Shown: positions 1 to 10,182 of the stretch, one piece after another
Numbering within the stretch: position 1 is the stretch's first letter
How the letters are laid out: each line of letters opens with the position of its first letter
From: a bacterium
GTDB taxonomy: Bacteria; UBP14; UBA6098; B30-G16
Direction: 5' to 3'
DNA: 36,100 nt
NCBI GenBank assembly: GCA_021162205.1
Contig: JAGGZE010000049.1
Coordinates: 1-36,100 of the forward strand
Position numbers and translations under genes: made by a program
Notes under the pieces: generated by a model
Seen by the model: only the letters and a program-made list of their open reading frames with translations
The model's database searches: none
Told to the model about the DNA's origin: nothing

Positions 1-75
1 AAATCAAATTTATTACTTGGAAATATCGATGTTATTATTATAGTTATATTATAAACATAAAATTTATATCAGATT

Positions 76-1386
76 ATGAGGATAACTTATTTAATTGCAA
101 TATGTTACTTTACTTTTATGAGCGGTTCGCTCGATGCACAGGATGTATGGCTATCCATTAGCAATTCTGGCTCCGAAAAAATTAGAATAGCGGTAATTCC
201 ATTCGTTCCGCGGGTCGAAAATCCTACCGCCGACGACATTGGAATAGGCGAGAAAATAGTGGAAGTGATAACATCCGATTTGACATTTTCACCATTTTTC
301 ACCGTTTTAGACACTCAATATTTCCCGCAACAAATTCACAGCGAAACCGATATAAATCCATTTCAATGGATGAGTATCGGTGTTCAAGCGATAATAATAG
401 GTTCTTTCAAGGTTTCGGGTGCTAATCTTAAGGTCGATGCAAGATTGTATTCGGTGAGTTCATCCAAAAGAATGTATCGAAGGAAACTCACGGAAAAGCC
501 ACGACAAATCCGAAGAATCGCTCACGCAATATCAGACGATGTCGTTAAGGCACTCACCGGCGAGGAGGGTATCGCTCAAACACAAATCGCTTTCATATCG
601 AACCGCACGGGACATAAGGAACTATACACCTGCGATTACGATGGTTTCTATGTGAACCGATTTACATATAACAATTCGATTTCGTTCACACCCGACTGGT
701 CTCCCGATGGCTTTTCGATTTCTTTCACATCGTTTTCGAATAGCAATGCGAATTTATATATATACGATTCGATGAAAAAACAGCAAAGCGTTATATCGGA
801 TTTCAATGGATTGAATGTATCGGCATCGTGGTCGCCCGATGGCAGGAAAGTCGCTTTCGTTTCCACTAAAGATGGCAATTCGGAAATTTATGTTATGGAT
901 GTCAGAACGAAATCGATTCAACGATTGACATTCAACCGTGCGATAGATACCTCTCCGAGCTGGTCGCCTAATGGCAGGAATATAGCATTTTGCTCGGATA
1001 GGTCGGGTTCACCGCAGATATATATTATGGACGACGAGGGAGCGAATGTCCGCAGATTGACATTCGAGGGCAATTTCAACGACCAGCCCTCGTGGTCACC
1101 GCGAGGCGATATTATCGCTTATGCATCGAGAGCACAAGGACAGTTCAATATCGCAATTATCGATGTCGCCGGCGAACATTTGACATATTTAACATCGATA
1201 GGGCAAAACGAACATCCCGACTGGGCACCCGATGGCTATCATATAGTATTTTGCTCGAATAGACTCGGACGATACCAACTTTATGAAATGCTCTGGGATG
1301 GCACTCGTCTGCGAAGAATAACGAATTCGATTGCTAATAACGAATCGCCAGCATGGTCGCCGAAATTCAAATGGAACTTTGAATAG
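76..1386 (+). CDS. tolB: TolB-like beta-propeller protein (Tol-Pal family)
   Basis: Signal-peptide-like N-terminus, TolB N-terminal domain (KIRIAVIPF...), repeated WSPDG/IYVMD propeller motifs. Confidence 0.85.
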   Translation: MRITYLIAICYFTFMSGSLDAQDVWLSISNSGSEKIRIAVIPFVPRVENPTADDIGIGEKIVEVITSDLTFSPFFTVLDTQYFPQQIHSETDINPFQWMSIGVQAIIIGSFKVSGANLKVDARLYSVSSSKRMYRRKLTEKPRQIRRIAHAISDDVVKALTGEEGIAQTQIAFISNRTGHKELYTCDYDGFYVNRFTYNNSISFTPDWSPDGFSISFTSFSNSNANLYIYDSMKKQQSVISDFNGLNVSASWSPDGRKVAFVSTKDGNSEIYVMDVRTKSIQRLTFNRAIDTSPSWSPNGRNIAFCSDRSGSPQIYIMDDEGANVRRLTFEGNFNDQPSWSPRGDIIAYASRAQGQFNIAIIDVAGEHLTYLTSIGQNEHPDWAPDGYHIVFCSNRLGRYQLYEMLWDGTRLRRITNSIANNESPAWSPKFKWNFE

Positions 1387-1395
1387 GAGAAAATT

Positions 1396-1776
1396 GTGAA
1401 CAATATACATAGAAATCTACGGCATAAGGACAAAGAAAAAATTCAAATTAAACGAATGGCATTTCAACGAACGATGAAAAAAATTTTAGTGGTAATTGCT
1501 GCATCGATATTATTTTGGTTTTTTGTCGGCGGGAATCTCGGTATTTTTGCGATGATTCGTTCCAATAAATATAAAAATAATCTTAAAATGCTTGTGGAAC
1601 GGGAGGAAAAACGGTCGAACTTACTTTCACAAAAAATAAACAAAGTTACATCGGATACTTTTTATATCGAGCAAGTTGCAAGGACAAAATATGGGATGGT
1701 TAAGGATAACGAAATTGTGTTTGTGTTCACCGATGAGGATTCATCGAAAAATATTTTTAAAAACAGTATGAAATAA
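1396..1776 (+). CDS. Septum formation initiator family (FtsB/DivIC-like) protein
   Basis: One TM segment followed by a short coiled coil; GTG start with TAGGAG upstream; position after tolB. Confidence 0.55.
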   Translation: MNNIHRNLRHKDKEKIQIKRMAFQRTMKKILVVIAASILFWFFVGGNLGIFAMIRSNKYKNNLKMLVEREEKRSNLLSQKINKVTSDTFYIEQVARTKYGMVKDNEIVFVFTDEDSSKNIFKNSMK

Positions 1777-1777
1777 T

Positions 1778-2407
1778 ATGGAAAAGAAAACTTTATTACA
1801 GATTCTAAAAAGATATTTCATCACAGGTTTGTTGGTAACCGCACCTGCATTGATAACTTTTTTTGTGTTCGGTTTTATTTTTGTGAAAATAGATGGAATA
1901 TTGGGTGGACTTTTCAAATTATGGCTCGGAATAGAAATTCCAGGACTCGGTTTCATTGCGTTGGTTCTGCTTATTATGATTGCGGGATTTTTAACATCTT
2001 CATATATCGGCAGAAAATTATTTAAAATTTCAGATTCGATTTTTACAAAATTACCATTTGTAAAAACAGTCTATTTGACAGTAAAACAACTTCAAGAACT
2101 ATTGAAAATCAGGAAAAGTATCGTTTTTCACGGAAGTGTTCTTATAGAATATCCACGCAAAGGTATCTGGGTAATCGCTTTTTTATCATCGCCGAAACCG
2201 ATAAACATTGCAGGCAAACTAACATACCCGATTTTCGTTCCCACAACTCCAAATCCCACATCGGGTTTCTTAATTTTTGCAGATGAAAGTGAATTTATAA
2301 GACTCGATATACCTTTCGAGGAAGCTATGAAAATAGTGGTTTCGGCTGGAATCATAAATCCCGATGAGAATAATAATGAGAAACAAAAATCCATCGAAAG
2401 CGATTGA
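1778..2407 (+). CDS. DUF502 family membrane protein
   Basis: LKRYFITGLLVTAPALITFFVF ... VKTVYLTVKQLQEL ... FVPTTPNPTSGFLIF motifs typical of DUF502. Confidence 0.85.
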   Translation: MEKKTLLQILKRYFITGLLVTAPALITFFVFGFIFVKIDGILGGLFKLWLGIEIPGLGFIALVLLIMIAGFLTSSYIGRKLFKISDSIFTKLPFVKTVYLTVKQLQELLKIRKSIVFHGSVLIEYPRKGIWVIAFLSSPKPINIAGKLTYPIFVPTTPNPTSGFLIFADESEFIRLDIPFEEAMKIVVSAGIINPDENNNEKQKSIESD

Positions 2408-3716
2408 AATTAGAATCGGTGCAATCGATGCACTATCCGAAATTTTGGAAAATAATCAAAATGCCGGCATATCGATAAATTTCATTTCAAATAAGAAAAA
2501 TATTCGAGGAAGAGATAAATCTCTTTTAAGCCAGATTGTTTTTGGTGTATTGAAAAATTTATCCTTTCTCGATTATATCCTGATAAAATTGTTGAAATCG
2601 GGTAAATTCCCATCGAAAATCGGGACGAATGCACTGCGTATAGGTGCGTATCAGATAGCATTCACAAATATTCCGGATTATGCTGCGGTCGATTCGACTG
2701 TCGAGTCTGTTCGCTCATTCGATGCAAAGGAGCGCGAAATCGCTCTTGTAAATGCGGTTCTGCGAAATTTCATTAGGAAATGGAAATGTATAAAATTGCC
2801 GGAAAATACACTCGATTATCTATCGGTGAAATATTCGCATCCTGTTTGGCTCGTCGAGCGATGGCTCGAAAGATATGGCAAAGAAATAGTGGAAAAATTG
2901 CTTTCGGCGAACAATTTACCGCCGCCAAAAACATTTAGGATAAATACATTGCGAATTTCGATAGCCGAATTGAAAAAATCGCTTGCAGAAAATGGAATAA
3001 AATATTCCGATACCCAATTCGATGAATTTTTCAATCTCGATGAAAAGATTTCACCGAATGATTTTGCACCATTTCGAGACGGATATGTTTCCGTTCAGGA
3101 TGCGGCGTTTGCTATTCCGATTATTCTACTCGACCCGCACAGCGATGAAAAAATTCTCGAAATCGGCGCCGCTCCCGGTGGAAAAACAACACATATCATC
3201 GAAAAACTCGTAGGGAAAACCGAAAATTTTTTTGCGGGTGACATCTCATATCGAAGAAACCTGTCGATTTTACAAAATTTAAAAAGGTTAAAACATCCAA
3301 CTCCTGCGATTATCACATTCGATGCTCGAACGATGCCATTTATGCCGAGAACATTCGATAAAATTTTCATCGATGCGCCCTGTTCGTCATTCGGTGTAAT
3401 CAGAAGACATCCAGAAATTCGATGGTTCAGGAAAATCGAGGATATAAAAAGGTTGGCGAAAATCCAATCGAAAATAATTCGAAGCGCATATACGATATTA
3501 AAAGACGGCGGGACTTTGATTTTCACAACCTGCACTACTGAACCGGAGGAAAATCGAGGTGCTATCCGCACAATTCAACGGTTAGGGATGAAATTTACAC
3601 CGATTAGTTCATACATTTTATCGAAATTTATCGAATCGGATAGTTTGGGAGTTAGAACATATCCTCACAGAGATAATTTCGACGGTAGTTTTACGGTATG
3701 TGCCAAAAAGAAGTGA
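2376..3716 (+). CDS. rsmB: 16S rRNA (cytosine-967-C5) methyltransferase
   Basis: NusB-like N-terminus plus Nol1/Nop2/Sun MTase (EIGAAPGGKTTHI, DAPCSSFGVIRRHPEIRW, TTCTTEPEEN); ORF track start 2364, ATG at 2376 also possible; overlaps DUF502 gene end. Confidence 0.85.
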   Translation: MRNKNPSKAIEIRIGAIDALSEILENNQNAGISINFISNKKNIRGRDKSLLSQIVFGVLKNLSFLDYILIKLLKSGKFPSKIGTNALRIGAYQIAFTNIPDYAAVDSTVESVRSFDAKEREIALVNAVLRNFIRKWKCIKLPENTLDYLSVKYSHPVWLVERWLERYGKEIVEKLLSANNLPPPKTFRINTLRISIAELKKSLAENGIKYSDTQFDEFFNLDEKISPNDFAPFRDGYVSVQDAAFAIPIILLDPHSDEKILEIGAAPGGKTTHIIEKLVGKTENFFAGDISYRRNLSILQNLKRLKHPTPAIITFDARTMPFMPRTFDKIFIDAPCSSFGVIRRHPEIRWFRKIEDIKRLAKIQSKIIRSAYTILKDGGTLIFTTCTTEPEENRGAIRTIQRLGMKFTPISSYILSKFIESDSLGVRTYPHRDNFDGSFTVCAKKK

Positions 3717-3778
3717 TAAATTTGAATGTTAAACTAAAATATCGTATTTTGCCAAAAAATAAACCGAAACGAATTACT

Positions 3779-4618
3779 TCAATCGAATTCCCATAGAAAA
3801 CATCTCGAATTCGATTCGATATATGGCTGAGCGAAAGTAAGACTATCGCCGACTGTAATGCCTTCGCTAAGTGATTTATTATATGTGAACCTGACCTCGA
3901 ATGCATCACAATCGACAGTCGCGCCATCGCGGTCGCCATCGAGCATCTCGCCATCGGCGGATGAATAAATATATGGACCGACTCGAATAGTATATTGCTT
4001 ATCCATTTCCAACGGATAGGAAAAATTTAGCACTGCGAGTGCAACCTCATCGTAATATGTCAAACTGAAAAATTGTGCGATACTCATATCGTCATATATT
4101 GTGATATTGCCCTCGCCGAAGATGAGATTATCGGGATTTACACCCTCGGAGAAATAAATAGCGAGTGAATAAACCTCGTCGAGAGTCGAATCGTAGTTTC
4201 GCAGAAGGTCGACATAATATACTTGAAGAACACTTCCCGTTATGAATTCCTGCGAAATTGTTTCCATCAGTTTTCCCGAGGCATCGGTAATACCATCTAA
4301 AACTTCAAATCTATATTCTGTGGAGTCTTCAAGTGGATTATCTGGAATGAAAACGATTCTTTCGCCACCGTATAGCACTGTTCCCGATACAGAATTTCCC
4401 GCCGGCAATTGGATAAGTTTCACTGTCTCATCACCGACACCATCGAGAGGTTGTCTGGGAACATCGACAGATAATCGCAAAGATATATTCCGCCTAACAT
4501 TGCTAATCCCGAAATTCAAACATTTTGGATATGGATTATGTTCTTTGGGACCACATCCAATAGTCGAAACAATCGCTAATGACAAAATAAATAATTTTAA
4601 AATATAACAAATTTTCAT
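3779..4618 (-). CDS. Lipoprotein with Ig-like (Big_5/SbsA-type) domain
   Basis: Start MKICYILKLFILSLAIVSTIGC with lipobox STIGC; Big_5-like LPAGNSVSGTVLYGGERIVFIPDNPLEDSTEYRFEV; ATG overlaps the upstream stop (ATGA). Confidence 0.6.
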   Translation of the reverse strand: MKICYILKLFILSLAIVSTIGCGPKEHNPYPKCLNFGISNVRRNISLRLSVDVPRQPLDGVGDETVKLIQLPAGNSVSGTVLYGGERIVFIPDNPLEDSTEYRFEVLDGITDASGKLMETISQEFITGSVLQVYYVDLLRNYDSTLDEVYSLAIYFSEGVNPDNLIFGEGNITIYDDMSIAQFFSLTYYDEVALAVLNFSYPLEMDKQYTIRVGPYIYSSADGEMLDGDRDGATVDCDAFEVRFTYNKSLSEGITVGDSLTFAQPYIESNSRCFLWEFD

Positions 4619-5604
4619 AAAACAAAATCTACTTTCGCACCGCATTTCGAACATTTGCCATCGTCGGTAATTCCCCGAGCAGCCGAAGTAAATCCTCTTC
4701 GTTCAATTAATAAATTATTGCATTCGGGGCAATAAGTATTTTCGGCATCGTGAATAGGCAAATTCCCGATATATACATAGGACAATTTTTCTTTCGCAAT
4801 ATTATATGCATTTATAAGAATTTCAGGTGAAGTCGGCGGCACATTAAATTTATATGAAGGATAATATCTTGAAAGGTGAAGTGGAATTTTTGGATTTACA
4901 CTTTCGACAAAATCTACCAACTTGCGAATTTCCTTTTCGGTATCGTTGAGAGTAGGAATCATTAGGAAAGTAATTTCGATGTGAGTTTTTTTCGCTGATT
5001 GCTTAATAGTTTCAAGCACAGATTCCAGTTTCCCGCCAGTGAATTTACGATATGCTTCTGGATTCATAGATTTCAGGTCGATATTCATAGCATCGATATG
5101 AGGCAAAAGTTCATCCAAAGGTTCTGGCTCGATATATCCATTAGTTATAGCGAGCATAGAAACTCCCTTAGGACGGCCTATTTTAGCCACATCGATAATA
5201 TACTCGAACCAAATTAGTGGCTCGGTATATGTGAATGCGATTCCTGCCGCTCGTTCTCTCAATGCAATAGTTACAAGCAGGTCGGATGTTAAATGCTGTG
5301 TCGGAACTTTAGACTGCGATATTTCCCAATTTTGACACCAATCGCAATGGAAATTGCATCCATTTGGAGCGACCGATAGAACATAATTCCCAGGTTTGAA
5401 ATGAAATAACGGTTTTTTCTCGATAGGGTCCATTGCGATACTTGTGGTTTCTCCATAACCTGTCGCGATAAGTTTGCCATTTATATTCCGTCTGATTCTG
5501 CAAATACCTGCTTTGCCAGGTTTTAATCGGCAAAAATGAGGACACAATTCACATTGAACTTCACCGTTTTCGAGCGGTTTCCAAAATTTCGCTTCCACTG
5601 ACAT
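4615..5604 (-). CDS. amrS: AmmeMemoRadiSam-system radical SAM enzyme
   Basis: CNFHCDWCQN radical SAM CX3CX2C, N-terminal CELCPHFCRLKPGKAGIC, C-terminal zinc-ribbon CPEC...CSKCG. Confidence 0.9.
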   Translation of the reverse strand: MSVEAKFWKPLENGEVQCELCPHFCRLKPGKAGICRIRRNINGKLIATGYGETTSIAMDPIEKKPLFHFKPGNYVLSVAPNGCNFHCDWCQNWEISQSKVPTQHLTSDLLVTIALRERAAGIAFTYTEPLIWFEYIIDVAKIGRPKGVSMLAITNGYIEPEPLDELLPHIDAMNIDLKSMNPEAYRKFTGGKLESVLETIKQSAKKTHIEITFLMIPTLNDTEKEIRKLVDFVESVNPKIPLHLSRYYPSYKFNVPPTSPEILINAYNIAKEKLSYVYIGNLPIHDAENTYCPECNNLLIERRGFTSAARGITDDGKCSKCGAKVDFVL

Positions 5605-5717
5605 CTACATCACCCCTAAATACCTATAATATTTTATAATATTATTTAGCGACACGGTGGAATTTTGTCAACAAATATCTAATAAAAGTCGTGAATTTTA
5701 TTTATCCTAAAATAAAA

Positions 5718-6956
5718 TCAGTCATCTAATTTTTCCGGAGTGTAACCGGCATTTATGATAGCATTCATTATCGTATCATTATCGACATTGCCATCGACCT
5801 CGACTTTTTTTGTGGAAAGGTCGATAATCACATCGACAACGCCATCGATTTTGCGCAGTGCCGAATCGATAGTTTTTACACAGTGCTGGCAAGACATATC
5901 TGGCACAGAAAATATTTTACCCATTCCTGAAACCTCCTGTTTATTCGAATATTTTGCATAAAATGCTTTAACAATCAACACAAGCAAAATAACCACCGAT
6001 GCAGATTTTAACCAAGTGGGTAGCATTTGCATTTTTCCTGTTAAAAACATCGTTTCGCCAGCGAATTTCAGCCAAATGAAATCGAGCAGAATTCCGAATA
6101 CAACCGAAGCTATAGTTATTGTAGCAAGATATATCACGAGCACTTTTTTGCCAAGTTTTCCACCGACAAACGATATTGTTGCGGTATTCGTAGCGGGACC
6201 GCCGATTAGAAAAATCAATCCCGCACCGGGTGTCATACCTTTCATTATCAGCGATGCAGCGATTGGAATCGAACCTGTCGCACACACATACATCGGTATC
6301 GATATAGCGAGCATAATCGGATATGCTATAAGAGGGTTTCCAAGATATGTGCCGATAAAATTATTAGGGATAAAAAACGATATAAGTCCGCCCGTGATAA
6401 TCCCGATAACCAGCCATTTCGCTATATCCTCGACCAGTTCGAAATAGCCGTAGCTGAACATTTTCGAGATTTTCTCGCCGAATGAGTGTGTGTGAGGTTC
6501 ATCATTATCGCATATATTGCAGGAGAATTTATCGTCCTCGTGAATGCGATTTTGTTCATCGGGAAGATTATTTGCAAAAATTCCAGCAACGATTCCCGAT
6601 ATAAATGCAGCAATTGGTCGGAAAATTGCGAAAATCGGTCCGAGAAGCGAATATGTCGCAAAAATCGAATCTATTCCGCTTGTGGGAGTCGAAATTAAAA
6701 ACGATAATGTTGCACCCTTTCCAGCACCGGATTTGCGAATATGCGCCGCAACTGGAATAACTCCGCAGGAACATAGTGGAAGTGGAACTCCGAATAATGC
6801 CGCCTTTATAACAGAATAAATATTCCGATTTGAAAGATGTTTATATATAGTATCCCGAGGAAAAACGATATGCAGAAACCCTGCTATACCAAATCCAAAC
6901 AATAGATATGGCGCCATATCTGTCAGAAGTATCCATATTTCTTTAAGTAATCCCAT
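5718..6956 (-). CDS. Permease (DUF318/SO_0444-type metal efflux) with fused C-terminal HMA domain
   Basis: PLPLCSCGVIPVAAHIRKSGAGKGATLSFLISTP permease signature; C-terminal MSCQHCVKTIDSALRKIDGV HMA motif. Confidence 0.85.
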   Translation of the reverse strand: MGLLKEIWILLTDMAPYLLFGFGIAGFLHIVFPRDTIYKHLSNRNIYSVIKAALFGVPLPLCSCGVIPVAAHIRKSGAGKGATLSFLISTPTSGIDSIFATYSLLGPIFAIFRPIAAFISGIVAGIFANNLPDEQNRIHEDDKFSCNICDNDEPHTHSFGEKISKMFSYGYFELVEDIAKWLVIGIITGGLISFFIPNNFIGTYLGNPLIAYPIMLAISIPMYVCATGSIPIAASLIMKGMTPGAGLIFLIGGPATNTATISFVGGKLGKKVLVIYLATITIASVVFGILLDFIWLKFAGETMFLTGKMQMLPTWLKSASVVILLVLIVKAFYAKYSNKQEVSGMGKIFSVPDMSCQHCVKTIDSALRKIDGVVDVIIDLSTKKVEVDGNVDNDTIMNAIINAGYTPEKLDD

Positions 6957-6984
6957 ATAATAAAATAAATGATTATTTGCATTT

Positions 6985-7647
6985 TTACTTGAATATTTTT
7001 CCCGTTTGTTTCGCCCAAAATAATAAATCGAGATAGTCCATCGGGATTTTCACATATTTGGAAAAATTTTGCATTTTTTTCTCGATAGATAGATATTTTT
7101 TCCTGTTCATCGAACGGGGTATTTCATCTATTATAGCGATTGCGAAAAGAGTTTTCAAAATATGTCTATCTAAAATCGCAATATTTTTGCCCCAGCCGAT
7201 ATTTCGCAGAAAATGACTCGCCTCCTTATAGCCGAAACCATTAACATTTTCCACAAACCATTCCCTTGCAAGATATGGGTCGTCGAAGCGCTGCAAAATT
7301 TCGACTATCGAATTTCTCGAATAAAATTTTTCGATTGCATCGATAATTCGTTTCGACTTGGTATATTTGAACCGAACACCTGTGAGGCATTTCAAAATAG
7401 AATCTTGTTCGAGATTGGATAAATCATCGTTCTTAAATATTTCCTCGACCGATTGCCAGCACGCAACCGCCTTCGATTGCGGTGTCAGCAGGCAAAATAT
7501 CATCTCGGCAAAAATATTTCTATCATCACGACTTTCCCATATTTTTGCGAATTCATCGAGTCTTTGGATAATTTTATCCTTCGATGCGATATAATCGGTT
7601 TTCAACTTTTTTACAGCGGTTTTAGAGTATTTTTGCGACATATTCAC
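6985..7647 (-). CDS. N-glycosylase/DNA lyase, OGG2-type 8-oxoguanine DNA glycosylase
   Basis: HhH-GPD core NGFGYKEASHFLRNIG...IAILDRHILKTL with catalytic Lys and Asp. Confidence 0.85.
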   Translation of the reverse strand: MNMSQKYSKTAVKKLKTDYIASKDKIIQRLDEFAKIWESRDDRNIFAEMIFCLLTPQSKAVACWQSVEEIFKNDDLSNLEQDSILKCLTGVRFKYTKSKRIIDAIEKFYSRNSIVEILQRFDDPYLAREWFVENVNGFGYKEASHFLRNIGWGKNIAILDRHILKTLFAIAIIDEIPRSMNRKKYLSIEKKMQNFSKYVKIPMDYLDLLFWAKQTGKIFK

Positions 7648-8080
7648 ATACTATTTCGAGAAAAATTTTATCATCGTCAGTAAATGGTGCAATAGAATAC
7701 GAATCTATATCGAGTTCTGCGATGAATTTATTGTTTTTGAATATCGGTATAACAATTTCCGATTTCACATTTATACTGCAGCAAAGATAATTTGTTTCTT
7801 TGCTAATATCGTCGATTACAAACATTTTTTCAGTTTCAGCGGATTGACCGCAAATTCCGTTGCCATAATGTATTTTTATATGCTCGGTCGGTTCGCCCGC
7901 AAAAGTTTCGAGAATCAACATTTTTTCTTCCACTCGAGCGAAATAAAATCCAACCCAATCGTAATGTGGGACTTTATCCATAAGAATTTTGCATATACTG
8001 TCTAATTTTTTATCTTTCACCGTATTCGATCGGCAAATATTCAAAATATCGGACAGCAATTTTTCAAATAATCTATTCAT
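7622..8080 (-). CDS. GAF domain protein, free methionine-R-sulfoxide reductase-like
   Basis: HYDWVGFYFARVEEKMLILETFAGEP...GNGICGQSAETEKMFVIDDISKETNYLCCSINVKSEIVIPIF, with GxGICG and the downstream Cys of the fRMsr family. Confidence 0.7.
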   Translation of the reverse strand: MNRLFEKLLSDILNICRSNTVKDKKLDSICKILMDKVPHYDWVGFYFARVEEKMLILETFAGEPTEHIKIHYGNGICGQSAETEKMFVIDDISKETNYLCCSINVKSEIVIPIFKNNKFIAELDIDSYSIAPFTDDDKIFLEIVCEYVAKIL

Positions 8081-8295
8081 TATTTTTGATTCTTTTTATA
8101 TCGATATTTTCTAATTAATTCAAAATAATTGATAACCAAAACTTTACTAACAAAATAGTTCCTATTGTAAAATGTTCGACGGTATAGAATTCATTTTCGA
8201 TTAGTCGATAATTCTTTTGGAAAATATTTAAAAAATACTTGCGCAAAAAAACAGATGATATATTTTTTCTAATTCAAAGATAGCAGGAGGTAAAA

Positions 8296-8553
8296 ATGGC
8301 GCATAAGAAAGGTGCAGGAAGTTCTCGCAATAGCAAGGATAGCATAGGTAAAAGACTCGGTGTGAAAAAATTTTCGGGAGAATCTGTTCGCGCAGGAAAT
8401 ATTTTAGTTCGTCAACGAGGAACTAAATTCCACGCAGGTGAAAATGTTGGAAGAGGCAGAGATTACACTCTTTTCGCTCTCATCGATGGAATTGTGAAAT
8501 TTGGGCAAAATCGATTCGGGAAAAAGACAATTTCTGTATTCTCCAATAAATGA
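8296..8553 (+). CDS. rpmA: 50S ribosomal protein L27
   Basis: [53 protein letters not shown] Shine-Dalgarno upstream. Confidence 0.97.
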   Translation: MAHKKGAGSSRNSKDSIGKRLGVKKFSGESVRAGNILVRQRGTKFHAGENVGRGRDYTLFALIDGIVKFGQNRFGKKTISVFSNK

Positions 8554-8568
8554 ATTTAGGAGAATTTA

Positions 8569-9951
8569 ATGTTCAAAGAATATACCACGATTATCGAAGT
8601 AGCGGGCCCATTGCTTCTTGTTGAGGGTGTCGAGGGCGCGACCTATGAAGAACTTACGCAAATAACTTTGCCCGATGGTTCGCATCGGCGTGGAAAAGTG
8701 CTCGAGGTCGACCACGATAAAGCTCTAATTCAACTTTTCGAGGGTGCAGCGGGTGTCGATGTTCAATTTTCGAGAATCAGGTTTCTCGATAAGGGTATCG
8801 AAATCGGCGTATCGCTCGATATGCTCGGTAGAGTTTTTGATGGAATGGGCAATCCAATAGATGGCGGTCCCGAAATTATCGCCGAGGATAAACGAGAAAT
8901 CAACGGTTCGCCAATAAATCCCTATGCAAGAGAATTCCCGCGCGAGTTCATCCAAACTGGAATTTCCGCAATCGATGGATTAAATACATTAGTTCGAGGG
9001 CAGAAATTACCGATATTTTCAGGTTCTGGATTGCCCCACAATCGACTTGCCGCTCAAATCGCAAGACAGGCAAAAGTTATCACCGGTGAACAATTCGCTG
9101 TAGTATTCGGTGCGATGGGTATAACATTCGAGGAAGCGCAATTTTTTCAGGATGAGTTCCGTAAAACTGGTGCAATCGAGCGAACTGTGCTTTTCCTAAA
9201 TCTCGCCGATGACCCCGCTATCGAGCGCATCTCGACTCCACGAATGGCACTGACAACCGCTGAATATCTCGCATTCGAGAAAAATATGCACATACTTGTT
9301 ATTCTAACCGATATGACAAACTATTGCGAGGCATTGCGTGAGGTTTCCGCAGCAAGAAAGGAAATCCCAGGACGACGAGGCTATCCCGGATATTTATATA
9401 CCGACCTTGCAACGATTTACGAACGAGCGGGCAGAATTCATGGTCGCGATGGTTCGATTACGATGATTCCAATTCTCACGATGCCCGAGGATGATAAAAC
9501 TCATCCAATTCCCGATTTAACTGGTTATATTACCGAAGGGCAAATCGTTATGTCTCGTGAGATGCACCGAAGCGGGATTTATCCGCCAATCGATGTTCAG
9601 CAATCGCTTTCGAGACTGCGCCAGAAAGGTATCGGTGCCGAACGCACTCGTGAAGACCACGATGATTTGTTCGCACAACTTTATGCCGCTTACGCTCGTG
9701 GAATGCAAGCTCGAGAACTTTCGGTTATTCTCGGTGAGGCGGCTCTTACCGAAATGGACAAGAAATATTACAATTTTGCCGAGAATTTCGAGGATGTCTA
9801 TATCGGGCAGGGAGAACATACCGACCGCACAATCGCTGAAACGCTCGATTTGTCATGGGAATTGCTTTCGGTATTTCCCGATATGGAACTCAAACGCATC
9901 CGCAAGAATTTCCTCGAAAAATATATGCCGAAATTCAGAAAAGACGGGTGA
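8569..9951 (+). CDS. ntpB: V/A-type ATP synthase subunit B
   Basis: Full-length B-subunit motifs: [63 protein letters not shown]; lacks A-subunit P-loop. Confidence 0.93.
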   Translation: MFKEYTTIIEVAGPLLLVEGVEGATYEELTQITLPDGSHRRGKVLEVDHDKALIQLFEGAAGVDVQFSRIRFLDKGIEIGVSLDMLGRVFDGMGNPIDGGPEIIAEDKREINGSPINPYAREFPREFIQTGISAIDGLNTLVRGQKLPIFSGSGLPHNRLAAQIARQAKVITGEQFAVVFGAMGITFEEAQFFQDEFRKTGAIERTVLFLNLADDPAIERISTPRMALTTAEYLAFEKNMHILVILTDMTNYCEALREVSAARKEIPGRRGYPGYLYTDLATIYERAGRIHGRDGSITMIPILTMPEDDKTHPIPDLTGYITEGQIVMSREMHRSGIYPPIDVQQSLSRLRQKGIGAERTREDHDDLFAQLYAAYARGMQARELSVILGEAALTEMDKKYYNFAENFEDVYIGQGEHTDRTIAETLDLSWELLSVFPDMELKRIRKNFLEKYMPKFRKDG

Positions 9952-10182
9952 GCAATAATTTCATCGTTTCGTCATTTTGGCAAATTCGGTTACCTGTTTA
10001 TTTCTTTTCATAGCTGGTCGGATGGAACAATCGACTATTACTCACCTTATTTCAATTTTAACACATTTATGCAGATAAATTTGCAAAGTCGATTGCAAAA
10101 ATTAGAAGTTTTATTTCCTGAAAAATTGTTTATCTTATTTAAATTTCCGAGTAAATATTACAAATCAAACAGGAGGTCGATA

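Noticed and set aside
3095-3571. 158-aa antisense ORF opposite rsmB
   Set aside because: Shadow ORF; sense frame is a clear methyltransferase.
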